DNA from: Ramlibacter aurantiacus
GTDB taxonomy: Bacteria > Pseudomonadota > Gammaproteobacteria > Burkholderiales > Burkholderiaceae_C
Direction: 5' to 3'
Length of the DNA: 64,000 nucleotides
Assembly (NCBI RefSeq): GCF_016722895.1
Contig: NZ_JAEQNA010000001.1
Location: 1,426,001 to 1,490,000, forward strand
Below are positions 16,825-25,212 of the stretch, in pieces (position 1 is the stretch's first letter; each line of letters begins with the position of its first letter). The position numbers and the translations under genes were made by a program. Under the pieces are notes generated by a model. That model was not told the DNA's origin. It saw only the letters and a list, made by a program, of their open reading frames with translations, and searched no databases.

Positions 16825-18027
16825 TCAGATCGTGTCCTTCAAGTAAATCCCCGACAACCGCCCACTTCGCCACAGTCGCTCGGTCGCCTCCGTCAGGGGC
16901 AGCAGCAGCTGCCGCACCAGCGGTTCCACCGAGGTCGACTGCACGTCCGCCAGCAGGATGTAGCGGCCATCGCCCCCGCCCGAGGCGTCCTGCAGCAGGC
17001 CGACCCAGTCCAGCGCCTGCAGCACGTCCAGCACCGGCTCCAGTTGCAGGTCCGTCACCTGCAGCTCGCGCGTCAGCTCGTCGATCGACAGCCCGCGCCG
17101 CACGCCCGGACGGGCTCGCTCGAGCACCCGCAGCACCTGCAACGCCAGCTGGAACTGCCAGCCATGGCCCTCGGCCTGGCGGTGCGGGCCCGCGGTGAGG
17201 CTGGGCAGGTAGGCGGTGAGCACCGCGCCCAGCAGCACCACCATCCAGGCCACGTAGATCCACACCAGCAGGATCGGCACGGTGGCGAAGGCGCCATACA
17301 CGGCGGAGTAGGTCGGCACGGCCGCGAGATACAGGGCCAGCAGCTGGCGCGCCACCTCGATGCCGACAGCCGCGAACAGCCCGCCGATCCACGCATGCCG
17401 GGCCCGCACCGGGGCGTTGGGCGCGAAGCGGTAGATCGCGGCCATGCCCGCGGCCAGCAGCAGCAACTCGGCCCAATCGAGGACGGCGAGGGCGGCCTCG
17501 GGCAGGCCGCTCACGAAACCGCGCGAGGCCGACAGCACGTAGGAGCTGATGCTCACCGAGGCACCCAGCACCAGCGGACCCAGCGTGAGCGCGGCCCAGT
17601 ACAGCAGCAGCCGCTGGCCGATCGGCCGCGGCCGGCGTACGCGCCAGATGCCGTTGAGCGTGCCCTCGATGGTCATCACCAGCGACACGGCGGTGAACAC
17701 CAGCACGGCCAGGCCGAGCACCCCCACCCGGCTGGCCTTGCCGGCGAACTGGGTGAGGTAATTCATCACCTGGCGCGAGATCGCATCGGGTACCAGGCTC
17801 TGCATCAGCCAGGTCTGCAGCGAGGCCTCCAGCTTGGAGAAAACCGGGAACGCCGTGAACACCGACAGCACCACCGCGAAGAACGGCACCAGGGCGATGG
17901 TGGTGGTGAAAGTGAGGCTGCCGGCCGACACGCTGAGGCGGTCTTCGGAGATACGCTCGCCCAGGGTCTGGGCCGCCGAGCGCCACGGAAACCGCAGGAG
18001 CGCTTGGAGCATCGGCCGGGCTTTCAT
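16825..18027 (-). CDS. YihY/RbmN-type inner-membrane protein
   Basis: A 400-residue protein with six hydrophobic helices in its first 270 residues. RLSVSAGSLTFTTTIALVPFFAVVLSVFTAFP and later YSAVYGAFATVPILLVWIYVAWMVVLLGAVLTAYL are diagnostic for the YihY family (formerly misnamed ribonuclease BN). The C-terminal 120 residues are soluble and look like a winged-helix-type region (LSIDELTRELQVTDLQLEPVLDVLQALDWVGLL), as in many YihY proteins. Function is unknown. It stands alone, divergent from the DUF2069 gene with only 8 bases between the starts, so the two promoters must lie inside the genes. A second family member is at 43954-44874. Confidence 0.88.
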   Translation of the reverse strand: MKARPMLQALLRFPWRSAAQTLGERISEDRLSVSAGSLTFTTTIALVPFFAVVLSVFTAFPVFSKLEASLQTWLMQSLVPDAISRQVMNYLTQFAGKASRVGVLGLAVLVFTAVSLVMTIEGTLNGIWRVRRPRPIGQRLLLYWAALTLGPLVLGASVSISSYVLSASRGFVSGLPEAALAVLDWAELLLLAAGMAAIYRFAPNAPVRARHAWIGGLFAAVGIEVARQLLALYLAAVPTYSAVYGAFATVPILLVWIYVAWMVVLLGAVLTAYLPSLTAGPHRQAEGHGWQFQLALQVLRVLERARPGVRRGLSIDELTRELQVTDLQLEPVLDVLQALDWVGLLQDASGGGDGRYILLADVQSTSVEPLVRQLLLPLTEATERLWRSGRLSGIYLKDTI

Positions 18028-18035
18028 CGGCCGCT

Positions 18036-18458
18036 ATGATGCCACCGCCCATGCCTGCCCCCGCTCCCCCGCAAGTCCACGCGGCGCCTGCCGTCGCGTC
18101 CCCTCCGGCAGGCATCGCCGCCAGCCGGCGCCTGGCCGCCGCCAGCCTGCTCGGCCTGATCGTCCTGGGCCTGGCCTGGGAGCTGTGGCTGGCGCCCATA
18201 CGGCCCGGCGGCAGCTGGCTCGCGCTCAAGGTGCTGCCCCTGTGCATCCCGCTGGCGGGCCTGCTTCGCAACCGCCTCTACACGTACCGGTGGGTGAGCC
18301 TGTTGGTGTGGATCTATTTCACCGAGGGCGTGGTCCGGGCCTGGAGCGACCGGCCGCCCTCCTCCTGGCTGGCGATGGTCGAGATCGGGCTTTGCCTGCT
18401 GCTGTTCCTGGCCTGTGTGCTGCACGTGCGCGTGCGACTGCGGAAGCCCGTCCCATGA
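18036..18458 (+). CDS. DUF2069 membrane protein
   Basis: A 140-residue protein with a proline/alanine-rich N-terminus and four hydrophobic segments between about 30 and 130. [34 protein letters not shown] and [24 protein letters not shown] are the DUF2069 signature. The function is not known. Its stop overlaps the start of the FAD oxidase (ATGA), so the two are translationally coupled. Several ATGs lie near the start; MMPPPM is the first and may be too long. Confidence 0.85.
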   Translation: MMPPPMPAPAPPQVHAAPAVASPPAGIAASRRLAAASLLGLIVLGLAWELWLAPIRPGGSWLALKVLPLCIPLAGLLRNRLYTYRWVSLLVWIYFTEGVVRAWSDRPPSSWLAMVEIGLCLLLFLACVLHVRVRLRKPVP

Positions 18459-19870
18459 CCCAAGCCCTCGTATTCCAACTGCAGTCCCTCCTCGGGCCCG
18501 CCCACGTGCTGGTGGGCGGCGACCTCGCCGCCTACGAGGTCGACTGGCGCAAGCGCTCACACGGCAAGGCCCTGGCCGTGGTGCGGCCCGGCTCCACCGA
18601 CGAGGTGGCCGCCGTGGTGCGCGCCTGCGTCGCCGCGGGCACGTCCATCGTGCCCCAGGGCGGCAACACCGGCCTGGTGGTCGGCGGCACGCCCGACGCG
18701 TCGGGCACGCAGGTGGTGCTGAGCCTGCAGCGCATGCAGGCGGTGCGCGAACTCGACGCCGCCAACATGACCGTGCTGGTCGAAGCCGGCTGCGTACTGC
18801 AGACGCTGCAGGAGCACGCCCGGCAGGCCGGCTTTCTCTTTCCCCTCAGCCTCGCGGCCGAAGGCAGCTGCACCATCGGCGGCAACCTCGCCACCAACGC
18901 CGGCGGCACGCAGGTGCTGCGCTACGGCAACGCGCGCGACCTGTGCCTGGGCGTCGAGGTGGTCACGCCGCAGGGCGAGATCTGGAACGGCCTGTCGGGC
19001 CTGCGCAAGGACAACACCGGCTACGACCTGCGCGACCTGTTCATCGGCAGCGAAGGCACGCTGGGCATCATCACCGCGGCCACGCTCAAGCTGTACCCGC
19101 TGCCGGCCGCCACCCTCACCGCCTGGGCGGCAGTGCCCGGCATGGATGCCGCCGTGCAGCTGCTCGGCATGGCTCGCGCTCGCCTGGGGGCCGGCCTCAC
19201 CGGCTTCGAAGTGATGGGCCAGTTCGCCCTCGGCCTGGTCGCCAAGCACTACCCGCAGATGCGCGTGCCCTTCGTTCACGACAGCCCCTGGTGCGTGCTG
19301 CTGGAGAACGCCGACCACGAGTCCGAGGCGCACGCGCGCGGACAGTTCGAAGCGCTGCTGGAGGCCGCCGTCGAGGCGGGCTGCGTCACGGATGCCGTCG
19401 TGGCCGAGAACATCGCCCAGGCCCGCCAGCTGTGGCATGTGCGCGAGAGCATCCCGCTGGCGCAGGCCGAGGAAGGCCTGAACATCAAGCACGACATTTC
19501 GCTGCCGATCTCGCGCATCCCCGCGTACTGCGCCGAGACCGATGCCCGCCTGGCCCGGGAGATCCCGGGCATCCGCCTGGTCAACTTCGGCCACCTGGGC
19601 GACGGCAACCTGCACTACAACGTGCAGGCGCCCGAAGGCGGCGACCCGGCGGCCTTCCTGCGCGAGCAGGAGGCACGGGTGAACGAGCTGGTCTACGAGC
19701 AGGTGCGCCGCTTCGACGGCTCCATCTCGGCCGAGCACGGCGTGGGCAGCCTCAAGGTGGATGGCCTGCCGCACTACAAGAGCCCGGTGGCCATCGACAT
19801 GATGAAGGCCATCAAGCGCGGGCTGGACCCGCGCAACCTCATGAACCCCGGAAGGGTCGTGCGCGCCTGA
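18455..19870 (+). CDS. FAD-linked oxidase, D-2-hydroxyacid dehydrogenase type (GlcD/D-LDH2 family)
   Basis: A 471-residue flavoenzyme of the FAD_binding_4 / FAD-oxidase_C family. The FAD domain (about 35-210) has [22 protein letters not shown] and [12 protein letters not shown]; the substrate domain ends with [16 protein letters not shown] and [12 protein letters not shown], whose histidines hold the substrate. These enzymes oxidise D-lactate, D-2-hydroxyglutarate or glycolate-like acids and pass electrons to quinone. The start ATG overlaps the DUF2069 stop; a much longer upstream frame is antisense to yihY and was not used. The substrate is not fixed by sequence. Confidence 0.9.
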   Translation: MTQALVFQLQSLLGPAHVLVGGDLAAYEVDWRKRSHGKALAVVRPGSTDEVAAVVRACVAAGTSIVPQGGNTGLVVGGTPDASGTQVVLSLQRMQAVRELDAANMTVLVEAGCVLQTLQEHARQAGFLFPLSLAAEGSCTIGGNLATNAGGTQVLRYGNARDLCLGVEVVTPQGEIWNGLSGLRKDNTGYDLRDLFIGSEGTLGIITAATLKLYPLPAATLTAWAAVPGMDAAVQLLGMARARLGAGLTGFEVMGQFALGLVAKHYPQMRVPFVHDSPWCVLLENADHESEAHARGQFEALLEAAVEAGCVTDAVVAENIAQARQLWHVRESIPLAQAEEGLNIKHDISLPISRIPAYCAETDARLAREIPGIRLVNFGHLGDGNLHYNVQAPEGGDPAAFLREQEARVNELVYEQVRRFDGSISAEHGVGSLKVDGLPHYKSPVAIDMMKAIKRGLDPRNLMNPGRVVRA

Positions 19871-19905
19871 ACCGCGGCGCCGCACGCCATCGCAAGCGAA
19901 TCGAC

Positions 19906-20718
19906 ATGTCCCCCCGCCCCGTCCGCACCCCCTACGAAGACTTCATGCGCCATGTGCACACGCATGGCACGCCCAAGACCGACCGCACCGGCACCGGCAC
20001 GCGCAGCGTGTTCGGCCACCAGATGCGCTTCGACCTGAACGAGGGCTTCCCGCTGGTGACCACCAAGAAGGTGCACCTGAAATCCATCATCGTCGAGCTG
20101 CTGTGGTTCCTGCAGGGATCGAGCGACAACAACTGGCTGCGCGAGCGCGGCGTGACCATCTGGGACGAATGGGCCCGCGAAGACGGCGACCTGGGGCCGG
20201 TGTACGGGGTGCAGTGGCGCAGCTGGCCCACGCCCGATGGCGGCCACATCGACCAGATCGCCGAAGCCATCAAGACCATCCGCACCCAGCCCGACTCACG
20301 CCGCATCATCGTCAGCGCCTGGAACGTGGCCGACATCCCGAAGATGGCGCTGGCCCCGTGCCATGCGTTCTTCCAGTTCTACGTGGCCGACGGCAAGCTG
20401 TCCTGCCAGCTGTACCAGCGCAGCGCCGACATCTTCCTGGGCGTGCCCTTCAACATCGCCAGCTACGCGCTGCTCACGCACATGATGGCGCAGCAGTGCG
20501 ACCTGGGCGTGGGTGACTTCATCTGGACCGGCGGCGACTGCCATATCTACAGCAACCACACCGAGCAGGTGGAGCTGCAGCTGTCGCGCCAGCCCTATCC
20601 CTACCCGGTGCTGAACATCAAGCGCCGCCCGCCTTCGATCTTCGAATACGCCTACGAGGACTTCGAGGTGCTCGACTACCAGTGCCACCCGGCCATCAAG
20701 GCGCCGGTGGCCGTGTGA
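19906..20718 (+). CDS. thyA: Thymidylate synthase
   Basis: A 270-residue ThyA that methylates dUMP with 5,10-methylene-tetrahydrofolate. C152 in [12 protein letters not shown] is the nucleophile; [11 protein letters not shown], the WFLQGSSDN loop, [13 protein letters not shown] and the H-x-Y of [10 protein letters not shown] are conserved. The start is 35 bases after the oxidase gene. The last base of its TGA stop is the first base of the folA ATG, so the enzyme that consumes folate is coupled to the one that regenerates tetrahydrofolate. Confidence 0.97.
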   Translation: MSPRPVRTPYEDFMRHVHTHGTPKTDRTGTGTRSVFGHQMRFDLNEGFPLVTTKKVHLKSIIVELLWFLQGSSDNNWLRERGVTIWDEWAREDGDLGPVYGVQWRSWPTPDGGHIDQIAEAIKTIRTQPDSRRIIVSAWNVADIPKMALAPCHAFFQFYVADGKLSCQLYQRSADIFLGVPFNIASYALLTHMMAQQCDLGVGDFIWTGGDCHIYSNHTEQVELQLSRQPYPYPVLNIKRRPPSIFEYAYEDFEVLDYQCHPAIKAPVAV

Positions 20719-21209
20719 TGCAGCTGGGCCTGATCTACGCGCGCGCCCGCAACGGCGTCATCGGCGTGGGCGGCGCCCTGCCCTGGCACCTGCCGGCCGA
20801 CCTGGCCCACTTCAAGGCAATCACCCACGGGCAGCCCGTGATCATGGGCCGCAAGACCTGGGATTCGCTGCCACCGCGGTTCCGCCCACTGCCCGGTCGC
20901 CGCAACATCGTGGTGACCCGCCAGCCCGACTGGTCCGCCACCGGCGCCGAGCGCGCGTCGTCACTGGAGCAGGCGGTCACGCTGTGCGAAGGCAGCGCGC
21001 GCGCCTGGGTGATCGGGGGGGCCGAGCTGTACGCACTGGCCCTGCCCCACGCGCAGCTGGCCGAGGTGACCGAGATCGACGCTGATTTCGAGGGCGATGC
21101 CCATGCGCCCACGCTGGGTCCGCCATGGGCCGAGCAATCGCGCGAGACCCACGCGAGCGACGAGGGCCTGCGCTATGCGTTCGTGCGCTACGTGCGCACC
21201 GGCTCCTGA
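20718..21209 (+). CDS. folA: Dihydrofolate reductase
   Basis: A 163-residue DHFR. It starts [19 protein letters not shown], then LPWHLPADLAHFK with the active-site acid D28, GRKTWDSLPPRFRPLPGRRN, VTRQPDW, and GGAELYALALP, where the two glycines contact NADPH. It reduces dihydrofolate made by the preceding ThyA. The chosen ATG overlaps the thyA stop (TGATG). Its 3' end overlaps the convergent kinase gene by 22 bases, which leaves no room for a separate terminator. Confidence 0.96.
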   Translation: MQLGLIYARARNGVIGVGGALPWHLPADLAHFKAITHGQPVIMGRKTWDSLPPRFRPLPGRRNIVVTRQPDWSATGAERASSLEQAVTLCEGSARAWVIGGAELYALALPHAQLAEVTEIDADFEGDAHAPTLGPPWAEQSRETHASDEGLRYAFVRYVRTGS

Positions 21210-21982
21210 TCGGCCATCACCGGCACCGTCGGAATCGTGAGCTCGAAGGTCGTGCCCTCGGCGGCGGTCGAGGTCACGCCGATCCATCCGCCATGCGCCT
21301 TGGCGATCTCGTTGACGATGTGAAGGCCCAGGCCGACGCTGGTGCTGGCGCCGGCCGCGGCGTCGCCCCGGGCCAGCGGCTCGAACAGGCGCGGGAGCGC
21401 TTCCTGCTCGATCGGCTCGCCGTGGTTGTGCACGCTGAGCGTGAAACGATCGGCTCCGATACGGCTGCACACCGTGACCGGCGTGTGCGCAAAGCCATAC
21501 ACCATCGCGTTGCCCACCAGGTTGCCCAGCAGCTGCACCAGCCGGTGCGGATCGACCTGCACGGGCCCGGCGCCCGCGTGAACGTGACGGAGCTCGCGGT
21601 CGGGAAACACCAGCGCCAGCTCCTCCACCGCATCGCACACCAGCGCGCGCGCGTCGCCCACCTCGCGTGGCGTGACCGCCAGCCCGGCGCCGGCGCGCGA
21701 CTGGATGAAGTCCAGCAGGTCGCCCACGAGCCGGTTGGCGCGGTCTCCCGCGCGCAGCATGCGGTCGATGATGTCCAGCTGCTGCGGCGTGGCTCCCATG
21801 CGCGCCAGCAGCTGCGCGCCCACGTGCATGGTCGACAGCGGGTTGCGCAGGTCGTGGCTCACGATGCCCAGGATCTGCTCCGAAAGCGCCGCCCGGTCTG
21901 CCGTGTCTTCGGCCAGGCCCTGCCACGGACACTCCTGCGGGGGGAATCGGGAATCGAGAGCCTCGGGCTCGCGGGTTGGCAC
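21188..21982 (-). CDS. Orphan histidine kinase without sensor domain
   Basis: A 264-residue cytoplasmic kinase: a 35-residue leader, HisKA with H43 in GIVSHDLRNPLST, N box LLGNLVGNAMVYG and G2 box SVGLGLHIVNEIAKAHGG. There is no PAS, GAF or membrane segment. From the H box onward it is strikingly similar to the PAS kinase encoded just upstream (GAQLLARMGATPQQLDIIDRM versus GAQLLARLDATPQQLAIVQRI), so the two arose by tandem duplication with loss or gain of the PAS. No response regulator is adjacent. A shared promoter motif stands 70-120 bases upstream. It may heterodimerise with the PAS kinase, but that is a guess. Confidence 0.88.
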   Translation of the reverse strand: MPTREPEALDSRFPPQECPWQGLAEDTADRAALSEQILGIVSHDLRNPLSTMHVGAQLLARMGATPQQLDIIDRMLRAGDRANRLVGDLLDFIQSRAGAGLAVTPREVGDARALVCDAVEELALVFPDRELRHVHAGAGPVQVDPHRLVQLLGNLVGNAMVYGFAHTPVTVCSRIGADRFTLSVHNHGEPIEQEALPRLFEPLARGDAAAGASTSVGLGLHIVNEIAKAHGGWIGVTSTAAEGTTFELTIPTVPVMADQEPVRT

Positions 21983-22050
21983 GAGTGGCGTCCTCCTCGA
22001 TCAGGGTTGGGATGTCTGGTCGCAAGGCTCGCCCTTGCGGGACCGTGAAG

Positions 22051-22104
22051 GAATTCTAGGCAGCAGAGCTGAAGCACCCGTATCGATGTGCTTCAGCCTG
22101 TATC
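22051..22104 (-). promoter_or_regulatory. Shared promoter motif, copy A (upstream of orphan kinase)
   Basis: On the plus strand GAATTCTAGGCAGC (22051-22064), then 20 bases, then GATGTGCTTCAGCCTGTATC (22085-22104). Read on the minus strand, TAGAAT would be a -10 box and GATACAGGCTGAAGCACATC an upstream site. GCTGAAGCAC also recurs inverted inside the copy. Copy B lies at 24850-24906 and a partial copy C near 26906-26931. Confidence 0.55.
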
Positions 22105-22109
22105 GCCCC

Positions 22110-23279
22110 TCAGGGCGCTGCCGGGACGCTCGCGGGCGCGACCTCTTCCGGGTGGCGCGGCAGCAGCACGGTGAAGGTCGTCCCTTCCTGCGCCGAGGAG
22201 CTGACCTCGACCCGGCCCTGGTGCGCCTTGGCAATTTCCCGCACGATGAACAGGCCCAGTCCGACGCTGCTCTTGAGGCCCAGCTCCGCATCGCCGCGCG
22301 ACATCGGCAAGAACAGGTTCGGCTTGAGATCTTCTGGAATCGGCTCGCCCAGGTTGTGCACGGACAACGCGAAGCGGTGCGCTTCCACCTCGGTGCGCAC
22401 CGTCACCGGTGCATCGGGCCGGCCATAGGCCATCGCGTTGCCCACCAGGTTGCCCAGGAGCTGCACCAGCCGGTCGGGATCGGCCGACACGCATCCTTCG
22501 CCGCCCTGGAGATGGCGCAGCGCGCGGCCGGGGAAAGCCAGCGACAGTTCGTCCACCGCCTCAGCGATCAGCGCATGCAGCTGCACCGGCCGCGGCGTGA
22601 CCACCAGCCCCGAGCCCAATCGCGCCCGGGTGAAGTCCAGCAGGTCGGCGATCAGCCGGTTGGAGCGGTCGCCGGCGCGCAGGATGCGTTGCACGATCGC
22701 CAGCTGCTGCGGCGTCGCGTCGAGCCGCGCGAGCAACTGCGCGCCGGTCTGGATGGTCGACAGCGGGTTGCGCAAGTCGTGGCTGACGATGCCGATCATC
22801 TGCTCGGCGAACAGCGCCCGGTCCTTCGCTTCTTCCTGCAGGCGGCGGGATTCGGCCAGCACCACTTCGAGCCGGCGGCGCGACTGCACCAGCTCGCGCT
22901 CGTAGGCATCGCGGTCGCGCGCCACGTACATGGCCACGTGGTGGACCACCGCACCGTCCAGCTCACGCCGGGTGGCATTCAGCACCATCGGAATGGTGTG
23001 GCCGTCGCGGTGCCGCACCTCCAGCTTCACTTCGGAGACCGAGCCCTGCATCTGCAGCAGCGGCGTCCAGTGGGTCTGGTGGAAGATGCGCCCGCCCATC
23101 GTCAGCAGGTCCTGCAGCTTGAGCTTGCCCTTGAGTTCGTCGCCGCTGCGGCCGAGCCATCGGCACAGCGTGGCATTGGCGTGCAGGATCAGGCCGCTGC
23201 CGTCGGTCTGCATCAGGCCGCACGGCGCCTCGTCGAGCGCCTCGAGCGCCCGGGCGAGCGCCGAGGCGTCACCGGTCAT
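22110..23279 (-). CDS. PAS-domain histidine kinase coupled to an RsbQ-like hydrolase
   Basis: A 389-residue soluble kinase. PAS (about 12-120; APCGLMQTDGSGLILHANATL, GGRIFHQTHW), coiled coil (about 125-158, REL-x-QSRRRLEVVLAESRRLQEEA), HisKA with H167 in GIVSHDLRNPLST, N box LLGNLVGNAMAYG and G2 box SVGLGLFIVREIAKAH. The ATG overlaps the stop of the upstream hydrolase gene (ATGA). In Bacillus the RsbQ hydrolase acts on the PAS of the phosphatase RsbP; here the PAS is fused to a kinase instead, so the same kind of small-molecule input may feed a phosphorelay. No receiver protein is encoded at the locus. Confidence 0.9.
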   Translation of the reverse strand: MTGDASALARALEALDEAPCGLMQTDGSGLILHANATLCRWLGRSGDELKGKLKLQDLLTMGGRIFHQTHWTPLLQMQGSVSEVKLEVRHRDGHTIPMVLNATRRELDGAVVHHVAMYVARDRDAYERELVQSRRRLEVVLAESRRLQEEAKDRALFAEQMIGIVSHDLRNPLSTIQTGAQLLARLDATPQQLAIVQRILRAGDRSNRLIADLLDFTRARLGSGLVVTPRPVQLHALIAEAVDELSLAFPGRALRHLQGGEGCVSADPDRLVQLLGNLVGNAMAYGRPDAPVTVRTEVEAHRFALSVHNLGEPIPEDLKPNLFLPMSRGDAELGLKSSVGLGLFIVREIAKAHQGRVEVSSSAQEGTTFTVLLPRHPEEVAPASVPAAP

Positions 23280-24094
23280 GTCATCGACCCATGCAGGCCC
23301 TGGGCGGCCAGGAAGGTGTCGATCGCATCCGAGCTGGCGCCGGGCGCGCTCATGTGGGGACAGTGCCCCTGGTTGTCGATCACCACCAGGGTGCTGCGCG
23401 GCAGCTGGCGAGCCAGGTACTCGCCCACCGCCACGGGGGCGATCAGGTCGTCGCTGCATTGCAGGATGAGCGTGGGCGCGTCCATGCGCGGCAGGTCGGC
23501 GCGGTTGTCGGACAGGAAGGTGACGCGCGCGAATTGCTTGGCGATCTCGGGGTCGGTGCGGCAGAAGCTGTTGGTGAGTTCCACCGCCAGCTCGGGTTGC
23601 CCGGGTGCGCCCATGATGGCCGGGGCCATGTTGGACGACCAGCCGAGGTAATTGCTCTCCAGCGTCTCCAGCAAGGACTCGATGTCGCTGCGCTCGAAGC
23701 CGCCGAAATAGTCGCCCTCGTTGATGTAGCACGGCGAGGGGCCGACCATCACGTGCGCGGCGAACAGGCTGGGATCCTTCAGGTGCGCCAGCAGGCCGAT
23801 CATGGCGCTGACGGAATGCCCCACGAAGATGGCCGGACCCTGGCGGTAGGCCCGCGCGAGCTCCACCACGTCGCCGGCATAGCCGTGCAGCGAGCCGTAC
23901 TTCACCGGGTCGTAGGCGCTCAGGTCCGAGTTGCCGCTGCCGACCAGGTCGAACAGCACCGTGCGGAAGCGCCTGGCATAGGCCGGCTGCATGAAGCGCC
24001 ACATGTTCTGGTCGCAACCGAACCCGTGCGCGAAAAACAGGGTGGCCGGGCCGTCACCTTGAACGTGGACGTTGTGTTTCTTCTGCAGATCCAT
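23276..24094 (-). CDS. rsbQ: RsbQ-like alpha/beta hydrolase (D14/KAI2 family)
   Basis: A 272-residue single-domain hydrolase nearly colinear with Bacillus RsbQ and plant D14/KAI2 receptors. HGFGCDQNMW, FDLVGSGNSDLSAYD, VGHSVSAMIG (nucleophile S94), MVGPSPCYIN, LQCSDDLIAP (acid D216) and NQGHCPHMS (H244) form the complete triad and pocket. The last glycine of the usual G-x-S-x-G is serine here (GHSVS). RsbQ makes or senses a hydrophobic small molecule for the adjacent PAS protein. The stop overlaps the PAS kinase start. The chosen ATG has no Shine-Dalgarno but is where homology begins; a GTG at 24157 would add 21 unconserved residues. Confidence 0.92.
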   Translation of the reverse strand: MDLQKKHNVHVQGDGPATLFFAHGFGCDQNMWRFMQPAYARRFRTVLFDLVGSGNSDLSAYDPVKYGSLHGYAGDVVELARAYRQGPAIFVGHSVSAMIGLLAHLKDPSLFAAHVMVGPSPCYINEGDYFGGFERSDIESLLETLESNYLGWSSNMAPAIMGAPGQPELAVELTNSFCRTDPEIAKQFARVTFLSDNRADLPRMDAPTLILQCSDDLIAPVAVGEYLARQLPRSTLVVIDNQGHCPHMSAPGASSDAIDTFLAAQGLHGSMT

Positions 24095-24288
24095 GGGGGG
24101 GAGAGGGGGTTTCGCGATGCACGCGGACGGTACATCACACTCTGCAGTTTTTAGCACGCGAACGACGGTGCAGCCGCCGGCTCCTTGTAGGAAGAGCGCG
24201 CATCTCGCCCCGCTGCCAGGAAATCACGGCCCTGCCGCTAGCCGGGCCGCCCGGTCACGACTGACCGGCCCGGTAGGCGCTCGGAAGC
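24095..24288. other. Intergenic region, rsbQ upstream DNA
   Basis: About 190 bases between rsbQ and the glycine-zipper gene, both on the minus strand. Apart from the hairpin at 24242-24273 I find no convincing promoter. A pyrimidine-rich run (minus-strand CCCCCTCTCCCCCC) sits right before the rsbQ ATG where a ribosome-binding site would be expected. Confidence 0.4.
24242..24273 (-). terminator. Hairpin after the glycine-zipper gene
   Basis: Nested inverted repeats CCGGGCC/GGCCCGG (outer) and GGTCA/TGACC (inner, loop CGAC) with a four-base bulge, 16 bases past the glycine-zipper stop on the minus strand. There is no T-run, so termination is likely but not certain. Confidence 0.5.
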
Positions 24289-24822
24289 TCAGTGCTTGCC
24301 GTTCTTGTGCCAACCCAGCGCGCGGCCGGGCGGATGGCCCTTGTGCTTGTGCTTGTGCTTCTTGCCCGCGTACCCAGGCTCGACCACCACCGGCGCACCC
24401 ACCACCATCGCAGGCGCGGCCGTGATCATCGGCCCCGCCATCGTGGGCCGCCGGTCCTGCGTCACCGAGCGGCCGATCTCGGCCCCGAGCGCGCCGCCGG
24501 TGCCGGCGCCGATGACCGCACCGGTCGAGCCGCCCACCTGCTGCCCCACGGCCGCGCCGGCGGCACCCCCGAGGGCCCCGCCCACCACGGCGCCGGTGCG
24601 GCCCGATCCCTGGGTCACCGTGCCGGCGCCGGCCGCGCCGCCGATGGCGCCTCCGATCACCGCACCCTGCGGCCCGCCCACCTGGTTGCCGATGGCGGCA
24701 CCCGCCGCGCCTCCGACGCCGCCACCGAACACCGTTCCCAGGTCGGTGGCGAAAGCCGCGCCCTGCAGGCCGGCCAGGAGGATGGCGAGGATCGAGGTGA
24801 TGCGCCGGCTGTTGGACGTCAT
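24289..24822 (-). CDS. Secreted glycine-zipper protein with Lys/His-rich tail
   Basis: A 177-residue protein with a signal peptide (1-25, cleavage near AFA). The middle holds a tandem duplication of a glycine-zipper unit: GGAAGAAIGNQVGGPQGAVI (about 38-57) and GGAAGAAVGQQVGGSTGAVI (about 86-105). The end carries KKHKHKHKGH and a histidine/lysine-rich tail that could bind metal or nucleic acid. Glycine-zipper proteins usually sit in or at the outer membrane and are often stress-induced (OsmB/SlyB types). GGGAG precedes the ATG, and the shared promoter motif (copy B) lies about 30 bases upstream. The exact function is unknown. Confidence 0.85.
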   Translation of the reverse strand: MTSNSRRITSILAILLAGLQGAAFATDLGTVFGGGVGGAAGAAIGNQVGGPQGAVIGGAIGGAAGAGTVTQGSGRTGAVVGGALGGAAGAAVGQQVGGSTGAVIGAGTGGALGAEIGRSVTQDRRPTMAGPMITAAPAMVVGAPVVVEPGYAGKKHKHKHKGHPPGRALGWHKNGKH

Positions 24823-24849
24823 GAAGGCTCCCGTTGCTGTTGAGTCGGC

Positions 24850-24906
24850 GAATTCTAGGCAGCCGAAGGTCAACGGCGGGTTACGGATGTGCTTCCGCTT
24901 GTATCC
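24850..24906 (-). promoter_or_regulatory. Shared promoter motif, copy B (upstream of glycine-zipper gene)
   Basis: GAATTCTAGGCAGC (24850-24863) is identical to copy A, and GATGTGCTTCCGCTTGTATC (from 24886) differs from copy A at two of 20 bases. The spacing is 36 instead of 34 bases between block starts. On the minus strand TAGAAT fits a -10 box 30-40 bases before the start codon. Confidence 0.55.
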
Positions 24907-25007
24907 GCCAGGCGCATGCGTCCTACATGCGGTGCCTGCGGCTGCCTCAACCCGGGGCACTTGCCGGGCCGTTAAGCTGGGCCCATCGCATCCGCCAGAC
25001 TGCATCG

Positions 25008-25202
25008 ATGGAACACCTGACCCAGAAGCTCCGTGAATGGAGCGCCGCCCATGCCGAAGCCCGCAAGGCCGAACATGCGTTCTCCCAGCAACAGAGGGGC
25101 GCGCCGACCGACTTGCAGGACCGCGCGCGTCAATTGCGGCAACAGGCCGACCGCCTGCACCGTCAGATCTACGATCAGATCGGCAGCCGTCGGCCCTCTT
25201 GA
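25008..25202 (+). CDS. Small hypothetical coiled-coil protein
   Basis: A 64-residue highly charged protein, MEHLTQKLREWSAAHAEARK then alanine/glutamine/arginine-rich helices (LQDRARQLRQQADRLHRQIYDQI) predicted to form a coiled coil. There is no membrane segment or known domain. The frame is open and the composition is protein-like, and it sits alone between two minus-strand genes, ending 10 bases before the convergent carboxylesterase stop. I judge it a probable real gene of unknown function. Confidence 0.55.
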   Translation: MEHLTQKLREWSAAHAEARKAEHAFSQQQRGAPTDLQDRARQLRQQADRLHRQIYDQIGSRRPS

Positions 25203-25212
25203 GACGGGCTGA

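Noticed and set aside
18415..19905. N-terminal extension of thymidylate synthase by about 500 codons
   Set aside because: The extension is the shifted frame of the FAD oxidase; homology to ThyA begins at the ATG at 19906.
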